From positions 2,542,001-2,606,000 of the forward strand of contig CM028882.1 in the NCBI GenBank assembly GCA_016801885.1: a DNA stretch of 64,000 bases, in the 5' to 3' direction. Position 1 is the first letter of the stretch. The number at the start of each line of letters is the position of its first letter. Positions 15,301-28,600 of the stretch are shown here, in pieces. The notes under the pieces are model-generated. The model saw only the letters and a program-made list of their open reading frames with translations. It was not told the DNA's origin and did no database searches. The DNA is from Toxotes chatareus (Eukaryota; Chordata; Actinopteri; Toxotidae). The position numbers were made by a program, and so were the translations under genes.

Positions 15301-18300
15301 GTCACTTGCAGTTGACAAATGGTGTTTGTCTTTTCATAAAGCTCTGCTGAGACTGTTCATTCCTGTCTTTAAGTGTTAAACTGACTCTGATAGGTGTTAT
15401 AGAGATACTTGTTTTGTTCATCCCTATGGACATATTTTAAGGCAGAAACTCAGCTTCCATTTTCTGATCACAAACTGTTTACCCTCAGTGCTGGGAGTAC
15501 TTTTCAAAAAGGTGTATATAAGGACAATCTAGCCATCAGCCACTGTGGTGAAAGTTATTCTTCATGGGGTAAACAAACTCTCCTTGCCATTCAGGCAGAG
15601 TGTGCAAATCCCCCAACAAAACCCCCCCATCAGCCATCCATCATGCATGTATCCCTTTGTGAAATGGCTAATACTCTGAAGCAGCACACACACAAAACCC
15701 ATTCAGTCCACACACCGATCAGCCACAACATTAAATAGGTTTTAATGTCTGAAACTGGGAGTTTTTGACCTTCTGGTCTGGGTAAAATGGTTTTATAAGG
15801 TACCTCAAAAGGTATTTTATTGTGGTTATGCTTTATTTGTAAAGGTGCTCAGAGGCCAGTTCAAGTTATCATTAGCAGATTTTAGTTTTGCTGTTTACTG
15901 TATATATATACACCAATCAGCCACAACTTTAAAACAGGTGATCAGTGATTAACATGCTATGGATTACAGTGGACTGTAAACAACAAAACCAGAATCTGCT
16001 AATTATGCATTCTACTGGCCACTCAGCATCCTTACAAATAAAGCATAACCACAACAAAATATCTTTTGAGGTACCTTATAAAACCATTTTACCCAGACTA
16101 GAAGGTCAAAAACAACCAGTTTAGCATTGGTTGACAATTTTTTTTTTTTTTTAACGTCAGCATCTATTTCGACATTATCATTCACCATTTCACTGATGAG
16201 GATCAGTCAAGTGGAAGAAGGATGGGAAGACTGACAGAGGAAAAAAAAAACCCTTAGGCGCTTTTGTCGCTTTGTGTGAGGGCTCTTTTCTGTATGCATT
16301 CCCAGTTCCCCCAAGCCTGGACCACTCTTCATTCTCATGCTGCCATTGCCCCTGGGCTCTGGTGCTAGGGTGCCAGGGGCTTCTGGGGCCATGCAGAATA
16401 TGGCAGACACTCAACAAGGTCCATTGTCTGCATGCAAATGGCTGGTGACGCAGCTCAACATTTTTCATTAGCATCACTTAATCCACAAAACATTCCAACT
16501 TGTGAATACAAGTGTTGACTAATTTGATTATGTTATGCACGGTGGTCATCACTGGTCTGCTGGAGGACGACGTTGCAGGGAAAATAAAGTCCTCTGCTGA
16601 AAACAGGCTCTCCTTTGAGAGCGGAGATTGTGAAGAGGGATATGGGATACAAGGGTAGAAGTGGTGGTGGTGGTGGGAGGGTGAAATCAGAAGCAAACTA
16701 GCACATGTTAGCTGATGGATGTGGCCCTCCCTCTCTTCCACTGACCAGCTAAAGCTGCCCGGCGGCTAATGAAGAGTGACAGCTCCCTGGGATTTGTCTG
16801 CTCTGCTTCTCATTTCCACCGCTTCTTCTCACATCAGATGCCTCATGCATTTCCCCTCACAATGAAAAAAAGGGGTTTCAGGCTAGTTCAAGGACCCCTG
16901 AGACCCTCACATTTGGTGTAGCGTTTTAATGAGCAGTGGCGCTGGGCTTTATTGAGGCTTTCCTGAGCCCCCTTATATCTGCTTCTATCCAGGCTGCTTT
17001 AAAAGCTCTGTCCAGTCTATGTATCCATCTGTGCTGCTACCGGAAGTTTCTCTGTGTAATTAGATGCAACGGGCTCGTCCTCTGGAGAAACAGTGCTTTT
17101 TCTCCAGCCTCTGTATGCTCCTGCTGTCTCTCTGACTCTCTTCCTTGCCTCATTGCCATTATTAACTGCTGCTAATGACTGCTTAAATACTAGCTTTTAC
17201 TGCACCACATGCGTACACTTCCATCTGTATGCACACAGTTAGATGTCTGCATTGTACTGTATTTGAGTACTTATTATGAAAGACGCAGGTGTTGTCTGAC
17301 AAAGCCTCTTTACTTAGAAGTCCCTAGGAATTGAACAAGACTGACCCATTCCAAAAATTTGTTTGCAGGAATTGATGGTGCCAACATCTGTTGAATAAAC
17401 CATGTGAGCTTACTGGCAGGTTAACTTAGCAAGTTAGCAAATTCATTGGTTCAGAGAGTTGCAGGCTTGAATAACTTAAATATTTATGAATATAAATACT
17501 CGGACAGCTGTTGGGACTGACTTGCACAAGTCTAATGGCTATGCAAACATAGCATACTGACAATGCAGTGAGCTTGACGCCCCCTGCTGAAGTACAAGGC
17601 ACGGCCTGTGGCCTTGATACACCTTGAGTTGAACTGAAAGAGATCATTACACATAAATATTACATGTTTTCCCCCAAGTTTAAACAGTGGCATCTGTAAG
17701 TCAGACTAATTTATTGTTTTCCTAAAATTTCCTGACAATGAATTCACAGTAACAGACTGAATCAGTTTTCCATCTTACTAACCACAGTGGCTTTGATAGG
17801 TCAGTTTACTAAGCCTAAAATAAAAGCAGCTGGAGACTTTTGTTTGGCTCACATCCTGCCCCCTGTTGCCTTGAGTACATTTCTTCCTTCTGTGTTTTTT
17901 TTTCTTTGCCAGTTTGCAGTAAAACTCATCTCTTCTCTTTCCACTCTGCAAACTCAGGCTCTTTATTTGTTGACTGATGCTGAACTTCTACATAACCAAT
18001 GCTGGCATTTGCACATAGACTGATACACTCTCTTTCACTGCCATGTTCCTCAAATGTCAAAGCACTCTTAAGTTCCACAGAGGTGGAAAACTGACTTTCC
18101 CCTGTCACTCAGAGGCCGAACCGGAGGTGCAGGCTCTCCTGGTCTCCGATGTTACCCCCGATAGCTTTAAGCTGGCCTGGGAGGCTGAAGAGGACGCCTT
18201 CGACACCTTTGTCATAATGGTCAGCCAGGCTGAGGGCTCAGGCCAACCAAGAGAGCTGGTGCTGGGCGGCGAAGAGCGAAGCGCAGCAATGACTGACCTC

Positions 18301-21300
18301 ACTGAGGACACAGAGTACAAAATCGAAATCTTTGGGCTCATTCTGGGAAGACGCTCCAAGTCTATAATCGAGGGGGTGAGAACAGGTACACAGTGAAAGA
18401 ATGGAAACGAGAAATCAGAGCTGTGACCTGAGACTCTGGACTGGTCTTGTCAACGTAGCTAATGTTGTCAGTTTTGTCTTTTGTGGTAACAGCATGAAAA
18501 GTCATTAAGACCTTTGTTCTAACATTTGTCTTTTATATCACACATCTTGTGTTTGTCTACTAACCTGGTAACAAGGTGTGATGGTATTTGTTCAACGTAC
18601 TTATTTGACAAAGTGACAGAGGTTCTTTGTCAATTTTAACACTGATTTTGTTGATCATGACCAGAGGTGGTGGCATTGTGTGTCTTGTGTCAGCAGCTCT
18701 GTGTTTCCACCTGTCCGTCAGTACTCCTGAGTGGTTCCAGCAGATAGCAGCGAGCCATGTGGCAGCTTAGGCGCTGCTGTTCTCAAGGCTGCAGACTGCT
18801 GCTGGATCAGAACAAGACCTATATATGGGTTTACTGATATCAACCATGGTAAAATGATGAATAAGAGGCAGCTTTGTTGATGATGCATAATTATTATAGT
18901 TTTATTCTGGTTTTGATGCAAGTATTACAAATACTGTTTTGGACGTTTATTCACCTTGTAGTAAATGTCATTCTGGGTTAAAAAATGAAGATGCTGAATA
19001 TTGAATTTGTCTGTCAGCATAGCAGCTTCAAAACTATCAGGAATCTATCAGGCCTTTAATAACTCATAGAGGTCGACCCCCACTCAGGACATTTACTCAG
19101 CTCTTTACTCTGCTCCTTTCCTTGTGTTGTCTTCGTTCAGTCCTCCTCCCAAATGTCTTTGACTGCCCGGTCCCATGTGTCAGTGTCTCTCTTTGTAAAG
19201 GAAGTGGGGGGGGCAGTTGTCTGTGTCACATAGAACGGGTGTCTATGGCTGTGTCCCCTGTCCTCCCTGGGGGTAAGGCTTTACTCTTGGGTTGCACAGC
19301 GCATGTTTCACTTTTGTGTTTCCATGAAATGGGGGCAAGTTAATCTCCTCAGGTCTGTCACGCAAGATACTGTGTGGTTCGCTGTTAGCTAGAAAGGGTT
19401 TCTCCGTGAGACCAGGCCTCCCCAGGCCCCCTTTGTCTGTCTACCTCTTTTACACACTCTCTCTTTCGCTCTGTTCTAAAACGAGTGCCTTTCAGTGGTG
19501 GATCTGCCCTGGCTACAATAACACAACATGTGTGCGTCTTTTCTTGTCTGCTGCTTAATTCCAAAGCAGAAATTACTCGCTGTAATATGTCTTTACTGTG
19601 CATTCATTTAGTTTAGTAATACATAGACTGTATGTTCTGTTTTCCACACCTCACCATGCTGAGAGGGTTATATTGACTAAACCATCTGTTTTTTGTCTTT
19701 TTTTTTTTTTTTTGCCCCCACCTGCTGTTCTGTCTTGCCTTTTGCCAGATCTGGGCGCACCAAAGGGCATCCGCTTCTCTGATGTCACCGACACTTCTGC
19801 CACCGTTCACTGGGCAGTTCCAAGAGCTCGGGTGGACAGCCACAGGGTCACTTATGTGCCTGCTCATGGAGGTCAGTGTCCTCATGTGAGGATAGCCGTC
19901 ATTCTCTGCTGAAACATGGAAGATCTGGCTACGCACGGTTATTACAGCAGTGTCACATGATTCATGAAAATCCCCCAGAACTGTAAAATACTAAAAAATC
20001 ATTAACATCATAAAATTTTGCCTCAAACAAACCTAGAAGTTTTACACTCAACTACATCCCTGTTTACACCAAGAAATATTAGTTTAAAAATTGAATACTA
20101 CTACCAATCAGCAGATTTCACTGTGTAAACAGTCAGTTTAGGGCTATATTCCAGTTTATTAATGTTATATGTTTGTTAATGTTATTATATCCACTATCAC
20201 AATTCCCTCTGCTCTATCATTGCTGTTTCATCAGTCAATTTAAAACTCCATCATCTGCAGGCCAACCCTCCTCTCCAATGATAGAGTGATTCTGCCCCCT
20301 AGTGACAAGTTATAGGTATTTCTGCTAAATCCAGGCACCAAGAGATGATGAAAATAATCATCAGAAAACCATGCAAAAAAATAATATAATTATCATTAAC
20401 TTTTTTCCACTGTGATGAAAGTAAAGTCTCTTCTATTATGATGTGAATGCTGCATATGAGATTAATAGATATCTCCAAGTTATGTAATTTCCCCCCTTCA
20501 GACCCAGTGTCCAGTGTAAGGAAAATGTAGTTTTGAAGTTTGAATTTGGTTTTGTAATGCAATAGATTAAGTTTAACCCACAGATGTGAAGTTTTGTCTT
20601 ATAATTTGCCAGGAAACAGAGTAAGATATGCCACAAAACCAGTGTAGTAGACAGAAAAACAGGAAGTTGTAATGGATGAACAAAACAATACAGTAAAGAC
20701 ACAAATTTACACAAAACTTTAGCCTCCTCTCCACATTCACATCCGTGTGTTGTTTTGACTCCTAGGTACTGCTAAGACACTGATAGTGGATGACTCTCAG
20801 TCTCAGACTGTGCTGTCCAACCTGACACCCGGGGTCACCTATGAGGTCACTGTTGTCGCCGCCAAGGGCCAAAGGGAGAGCGAGCCTGGGTCAGACAGTG
20901 TCACCACAGGTACAGTAAGGGCCATGGAAAACTTTGAATTATAACACACCCAGTTTTCAGCTTTGTTATACTGCAGCAGATTGCTTGTAAACCTACTGTT
21001 TAATCACATCTACAATCACAACAATGAGCTGTGTCAGAGCAACCAGTTAGCTAAAACAAATCAGTAACAATATTTTATTCAAGTGTTTTCATCAACATCA
21101 TTTATGTTCAAGTAGCATGGCTAAAGGTGGAGGAGTTTTCACTTCCTTCTAACACAACAACTATGTCCATGGTCAGGTCTCACTGAGTGTGTGTGTTTGT
21201 GTGTGGTACAGCTCTGGATAAGCCTCGTGGTCTGACTGCAATCAACATCACAGACTCTGAAGCTCTGCTGCTCTGGCAGCCCGCCATCGCCACTGTAGAC

Positions 21301-22625
21301 GGCTACGTCATCACTTACAGCGCAGACTCAGGTATGTCGTATCAAAACATGCAGATATATGGATAAACATGCACACTGTACATACTACCTTCCTCCAAGT
21401 TTTTCAGAGGCTACATAAAGGAAGGACTCTCATACCTTCATCATACCTGAGCGAGACAACATGACCAATATTCCAATATTCTTTTTTTAAATGGAAAAAA
21501 AAACTTTAAAAAACATCTTTCTGACACATCAGTCTAAACTACTAATACATCCAACCTCTTATCCTGCATGTCTGTTGTTGCCTGTCTGTGTCACTCCAGT
21601 GGCTCCAGTGATGGAGCGTGTGTCAGGAAACGTGGTGGAGTTTGAGATGAGCTCTCTGACTCCGGCGACACACTACACTGTGAAGGTGTATGCTGTCAGG
21701 GACTTGGCCAAGAGCGCAGCCACTACGACTGAGTTTACCACCGGTGAGCAGTCCTGCCTGAAAGCTGATCTGTTTGGTTTCTGAGGCCTACAGCTGTATT
21801 TTAATCTGAGACAGAAGTGCATGATGTCAAAGTCTTTTCTTATACATTAACAGGATTAATGGCTGCAGTGATGTTGTGTGAAAATACGTGAATTGAAGAT
21901 GTAATAAAAGATAATATAAAAAAGGGGCTGAAACAGAAAAACATGAAACTCAAGCTGGACAGTGTGAGATTGTTTTAAATGACTGTTGTGTGTTTAGATG
22001 TGGATGCTCCTCAGGATCTGGCCGCCAGTAACATCCAGACCGAGACCTGCATGCTGACCTGGAAGCCGCCTCGCGCTGACATCACTGGATACATTCTCAG
22101 CTTCGAGTCTGCCGACGGCACCATCCGGGTGAGTGGACGCCAGGAACTGGTCAGTAGTACACTGAACATATGACAAATATCAAGAAAAAAAAGGTTTGAA
22201 CATATTTTCTCCATCAGGAGGTGGTCCTGAGTCCCACTGCTGTATCGTACAACATGGCTCAGCTCAGCGCCTCCACAGAGTATTCAGTCAAGCTGCAGGC
22301 CATTGCTGGTCCCAAGAGGAGCAGAGTCATCACTACTGTCTTCACCACCAGTGAGTAGATATATACACAGGTCTAACCCCAGTTTGTTCTGTATGTCTTT
22401 ACTATCAAAATATCAATCACATTTCTGCCATAGTATCTGTTTAATACTGTCAGTAATGCAGTGTGAGGACAAATGCACCTGTTTCCGTTTTTGTAAACCC
22501 TGAATGTGATAATCCACTGGAAAGAAGATTAGCAGATTATAGTGAAACTAAGAACATTTGCTAAACTGTGGCTGCTGCAGTATACAATCCCGTGTTTCAC
22601 AGTCTGTCTGGTCCACTTCATCTTT

Positions 22626-22674
<49 letters not shown>

Positions 22675-25600
22675 CTGGTGTGCTGTACAGACACCCCAGA
22701 GACTGCTCCCAGGCCCTGCTGAATGGTGACACCTCGCCAGGCCTGTACACCATCTATCTGGGAGGAGATGAGAACCAGCCCCTCCAGGTCTACTGCGACA
22801 TGAGCACCGATGGAGGCGGATGGATCGTAAGTCACCGGCTAACAGGGACATATGTGCTCAACATGTATTAGTATATAAAACTGCATTAATCAGTGTTTCT
22901 GTACTAACAGAGGGTCAGTTGACTCTGTGTAATGTAAAAGGTGTCACTCAGACTCACCCAAACCTGCAGTTCTGCCCAGCTCTGTGGAGCATTTTGTCAT
23001 CTTTCAGCTCATTGTTTTGGTTTACAGTCCACAAGCTTACTGTTTTAATTCCACTCACAGCTCTCACCAGCAGGCAGACAGAGTTGGTGACAAGCTGATG
23101 AACACAGTGGAGCATTGAGCAGCTGAAGAGATGGACGTTTTTGTTAGGCACTGGCAGGCTTACATTTGTAGGATGGCCAGAAGCATAATTTAAAAGGAAT
23201 GCTGCTCTGTGTCTGCTGGTGTGTTCAAAGACAATTGTCTGGTAACATGTTTGCCACAAAAACTTTATAAGGTGATAGATAATAGAGCGTGTAAGTGTCG
23301 TGTTTTGTTCCACTGCACACAAGTGGCAAGAAAAAAGAAAAGGATGTAGCTTTAATACCAGTTAAGAAAGAATTCATTGAGAATTTATTTAGGACACTGA
23401 GACTGTGGTTTATATCTCTGGCTGAGTCTACAGTCTATTTTGCAAGTTCAGTTTAAACTAATATTTTGGTCAAAACGTTATTTTATTATTAAACTTTAAT
23501 TTTATTACTATTTTAATACTATTATTAATCTATATATATATACAGTATATATATATTTTTTTCTTTTATTTATCTTTTTTTTTTTGCAGGTTTTCCTCAG
23601 ACGACAGAGTGGCAAACTGGAGTTTTTCCGCAACTGGAAGAATTACACAGCTGGCTTCGGAGACATGAATGATGAATTCTGGCTGGGTAATTTCTAGCAA
23701 ACATCAGAGCACAACACAGTATTCCACCATACATAAGGATGTGGTAATATATCAATGTGTTCAGCTAGGAATTATAGTGATTTATAAAAAAATATATAAT
23801 TTTATCCAGTGTTTTCTGTCATCTGTTTCTAATATGATTTATTTTCCTTGATTATATATTCATTGCAAAATGTATAAACAGTGTGGGAGGCATGAAACAC
23901 TTAGATGAAAAAATTAACATTAAATGACAAAAAACAGATAGACCTTCACTTGAGTCCAAGTACGGTTATCAGCCATCAGATATAAGTTAGTCTTATCTAA
24001 ATGTCAATAATTTATATCATATGTCAGAATTATTCATTCAGTTGCTCATTGTCGCTGTTTGTCCAGTTTATATATAATCTCCTGTCTCACTCAGGTCTGT
24101 CCAACCTACATAAGATCACAGCTGGAGGCCAGTACGAGTTGCGAGTTGACCTGAGTGATAAGGGAGAAACAGCCTATGCTCAGTATGACAAGTTCTCCGT
24201 CTCTGAACCTCGAACCCGCTACAAAGTCCACGTAGGAGGATACAGTGGAACAGCAGGTAAAGCTGACTTCTGTGGCCTGAAGCAGAACATGTACACACTG
24301 CTTTAGTTCATCTCTCAATGCTTTCAGAACCAGTCTGTGGCTCTCAGCCCTGAGCCCATTGGTTCCTACTGAAGAAAAATTTTATAAACAGCTGGTCACT
24401 GTAGTTTTTATCAAAAGTTCCTCAAACAGGAGGAAGTTAGTGCATTAGTTTGGGACTATTTTCAGCTGCAGATTAATACACATTTGATTCTCGAATGAGC
24501 ATTTCCAGCAGCTGGACAGTGTGTGTGTGTTTATGGTAATGAAGGAACATGTCACCCAGTGCAACACTTAGGCTCACTGATGTGTTTTTAATAGTTTCTG
24601 GACAACAATGGAGCTCTGTGGCTCAGAGGAAGAAGATAAGCTCTGTATCAGCCTATCATGACTGAAGTAAATCAAAGTTGTTGTCAGAAAGGGTGGACAA
24701 AATAATAGAAACACCAGTCAGTTTAACACAATACTATTTAACAGCACCACAAACTACAGCCTCCAAAATGATCATACAGGTGAATCAACACCTTTAACAC
24801 AAACTGAACATTATAACCTTCATGGAAGAGGATTTATTGCAGGACTGTTGAGTTAGACTCCTGAGAACTGAATGTATATGGTTTGGATTCACATGCAACA
24901 CTGTAATCAGAAAATATAAAATACTGTGAAAAATATAGAATATCACTGGCATTAAGCATTTGGGTTGAAACTTCAATTTCAACTCATCAGCACACCATAA
25001 GAGTGGTTTTGTCCTTCCTTTATAGTGAATAAGCAATGTTCCCCAAGTATGCAGATATTAACTTCTATTACCACAATGAACAATGATATACAAACAAGAA
25101 TGACCAGTCTGACCAGTATATAGGCTCAGCCTGGCACATGTACTGTCCTGGCTGTGCAGAAACACAGTGTGTACATGCTGTGTTGTTCAGTGCTCGTCAG
25201 CTGCAGAAATGTAACTGTTCCTAACAGAAACTGTACCACAGTTCATTCAGCTGACTCTCTCTCTCTCTGTTGTGTGTCTTTGTAGGTGACTCTATGACCT
25301 ACCACCATGGTCGCCCATTCTCCACTTACGACCATGACAATGACATTGCTGTCACCAACTGTGCTCTGTCCTATAAGGGAGCCTTCTGGTATAAAAACTG
25401 TCACCGTGTCAACCTCATGGGACGATATGGAGATGACAGTCACAGCAAGGTACGTCACTAAAGGAGTTTCATTGGTCTTAGATTCCTGACAAGGGTTGAA
25501 GGGGTTCCAGGGGTCCTTAAGGGGGGGTCCATGGAAACAAAGGGCTTTCTTTGACCAGCTAAGTCTCTCTAGGAATTCTGTCTAATGTGAAAAGTTTAAT

Positions 25601-28600
25601 GCCACTGCTGGAAGTTGTATGCCCCTTATGTAGTGTGGAGTGTGAATCTGTTTAAAATGTTCACAGTGACAAGGGTGTATGTTTGGTCCCAGAAGCAGGG
25701 AGGACAGGGTAGTAGTCTCCTGTTCATTAATGAGACAGGGTGAAAACATTACCAGGATGTATCTCCAGTTATATCCTCCTGACTACCAGGGAAAAAAAAG
25801 TTGTCACATTACATTTTTTTTAACAAATTCCCCACTATTTGTAAGGTAATTAGAATACTGAAAACATTTTTTTGAAAAAAAAAAGTTTTTATTTTTAAGA
25901 TATCATGTGTCCACTGCAGTGGACATTGGAACGCCATACACGTGAAATGGAACCTTGATGGCAACTAGTTAGTCCCAGAGAAAATATCAAAAAGTCAACA
26001 TAAGAATGAGTTTAACATCCACATAACTGTCCAACATCACTATTGTGTTTTTGCTTTGTTGTGCTTTGAAGATATTATGTGTCCACAGTGGACATCAGAA
26101 CGCCGTAAGTGAAACTGAACCTTGATGGCAATCAGTTAGTTCCAAAGAAAATACCAGGGTTTAACACCCACATAACTGTCCATCATCACTTTTGTTTTGT
26201 TTTGCCTTGTGCTTATTTAGTGTGATACTTCAAAAAGCAGTTCCCCTTCTTGGAAACACAAAGGAACACCTTGCACTTTGTGCACATCACATATGTTTTA
26301 CTCTTGCAGCCGGATCTGCGACACCTTGATGCAGGTGTTTCGTCCACCATCTCTGGAAGATGGATTGCGCCGTAGTGTCTCAGACCTGCACTTGGCTGTG
26401 GTTTCCACTTTTGACGTGGGGGTGTGTAGTCATCTTCGCTGTCACTTGTGACTCCTGCTTGGGCTCGAACAATCAAGTGTTCACCAAGGAGCAGTTTGAA
26501 CTCAAGAAACTTCAGCGGTTTCTTCCCCAGTGGCTGACAGTCACTCTTATACTGAAGCCAGGTGTTAGTGATTGCCAGGTCAAAAAAGTGGAAAACTGCA
26601 CGCACTGTCCATTTCCGAGTGCGAGAGGCCATCCTGTAGAAACTCAACATTCGGTCAACCAAGTCCACACCACCCATGTTGGTGTTGTACTCAGCAATTG
26701 CCAGTGGCCTTGACACCTGGACAAAGCTTCTGTCTTTCTTGGACCATCTTCTGCGTGTGTCCTGAGGTTCAATGCCATAGGCAGAGGACGCCATAGTAAC
26801 TGGCTTGTTGTCCAACCACTTAATGACAGCAAGTTCAGGATGGCTTCGTCTGACTACCATCTCTGATGCACCTCTTCCTTTCTTTTTGAAGGCGTTATCT
26901 CCTATGATCCTGCACTCCTTTGGCACCCTGTTTTTCATGAGGGTTCCAGTCCCTGTCAGCCCTTTTGCCATCAGGGTGTCGAGGAGGTTGACTGTGGTGA
27001 AGAACCTGTCAAAGAATAGGTGGGTTCCTTGGGGAACAGACTCTGACAGATGAAGAACAACTTGCTCTCCAATGCCCTTTCCCTCTGTAACTGTGAAGGT
27101 AGTCTTGCCTTGGTAGACCACAAAGTCTAAGACCAGACCAGTTGGTGTGGCCAAGACAAACACCTTCAATCCAGTTGGGTATGGTTTGCCCGGAACATAC
27201 TGGCGCACTGGGCATCGACCAGTAAAAGGAATCATTTGCTCATCAATGCACAATTTTCCTGTTCTAGGCAGACTCAGACATCCTTGCCTCACTTTGGTTA
27301 AGAGGGGCCTGATTCTCCACAAGAGATCACTAGTTTTTTCATCGTCTGAAACATCAAGGTCGTTGACAATCTTAATGGAATTTCTCAGCTTGTAAAACCG
27401 ATTTCTGGTCATGGATTCTGCCACAATGTTGACTCTGGTATTTGAGGCCCAATACATTTGAATGTTTGGATATCCTAGACAGCTCATGTAAACAGAATTC
27501 CCAAAGAATGTCTTCAGTTCTTCAGGAGTGGTATTTAGTGATGTTCCAGAAACAAGGACTTCACGCTGATTTGTGCACAAGGCCATTTCTTCAAACACGG
27601 AGTCATCAATGTACTGCTTAAAATAATCCATTGGGGTCCAGTTTTGGCGTGTCATGGCATCATTGCTCTGAATAATGGGAGGATCATCGAGTTGGAATTT
27701 GAATCTAAAGAAAACCAATAAAGGGAGAAAAACTAAATGAAAATTAGTCTCATTTTTTAGAGAAAATAAGGTACTATTTTTGAATACAAACTCAGTGTGT
27801 ACTTTGAATTCTTGCTCCACAGTGGACGCCGACTGGACTGTTCTGCTTGATCTGACTCCTCTACATCTGCTTGCCCTGCCTCAGTTTCATCCTCAGAGCT
27901 CTCTGACTCATCTTCCTCTGCTTCTGGCTCAAACACTGCATCTTGTTCTTCTTCATCAGACAACTCAATATCTGAGTTTCCATCAACAATTCGCAGTAAA
28001 ATCCTCTCTGCTTCTGAGAATGACTCCCTTTCTTTTCATTTGAAAAAAACTGAACAAAATGGAAGAAATAACTACAAATGTCCACTACGGAGGACATTTC
28101 TTAAACACTTATATACTATACTAAAACACAGCTAAAATAATTCAGAAAATGTTTTAATGTGTACTTAAGAGACTTATATAAAATATGCCACCGACATTTC
28201 AAGCCTAAATTTGCTCAAGAAAAAGTATTATGCACTTACTTTTCCTTTTCCCATAAAATGCGCTTGCACTGATGGAAGCCATTTTCCAGAACGAGGAAGT
28301 GAAAGGTACCAAAGCCCCACCCCTTTACATTTGGTATCATTGAAAAGCCCTAGATGTCCTCTTTACAGAGCAAAAGGAGTTAATGCAGTAGTATGCTGTG
28401 GGTGGGAGATATTCAACTTTACAAATGTCCTCCACAGAGGACAAATTTGAACTGCTGGTAGTCAGGAGGATATACTGTAACTATGCCTGTAGCCCACCGT
28501 CACTCTGTATCACAAAGTAAATGAAAGAATGTAAACACAGTTACTGTGGGAATATTATTAAAACACCATACAGCCTGATCACGTACGATACGTCTGGTAT

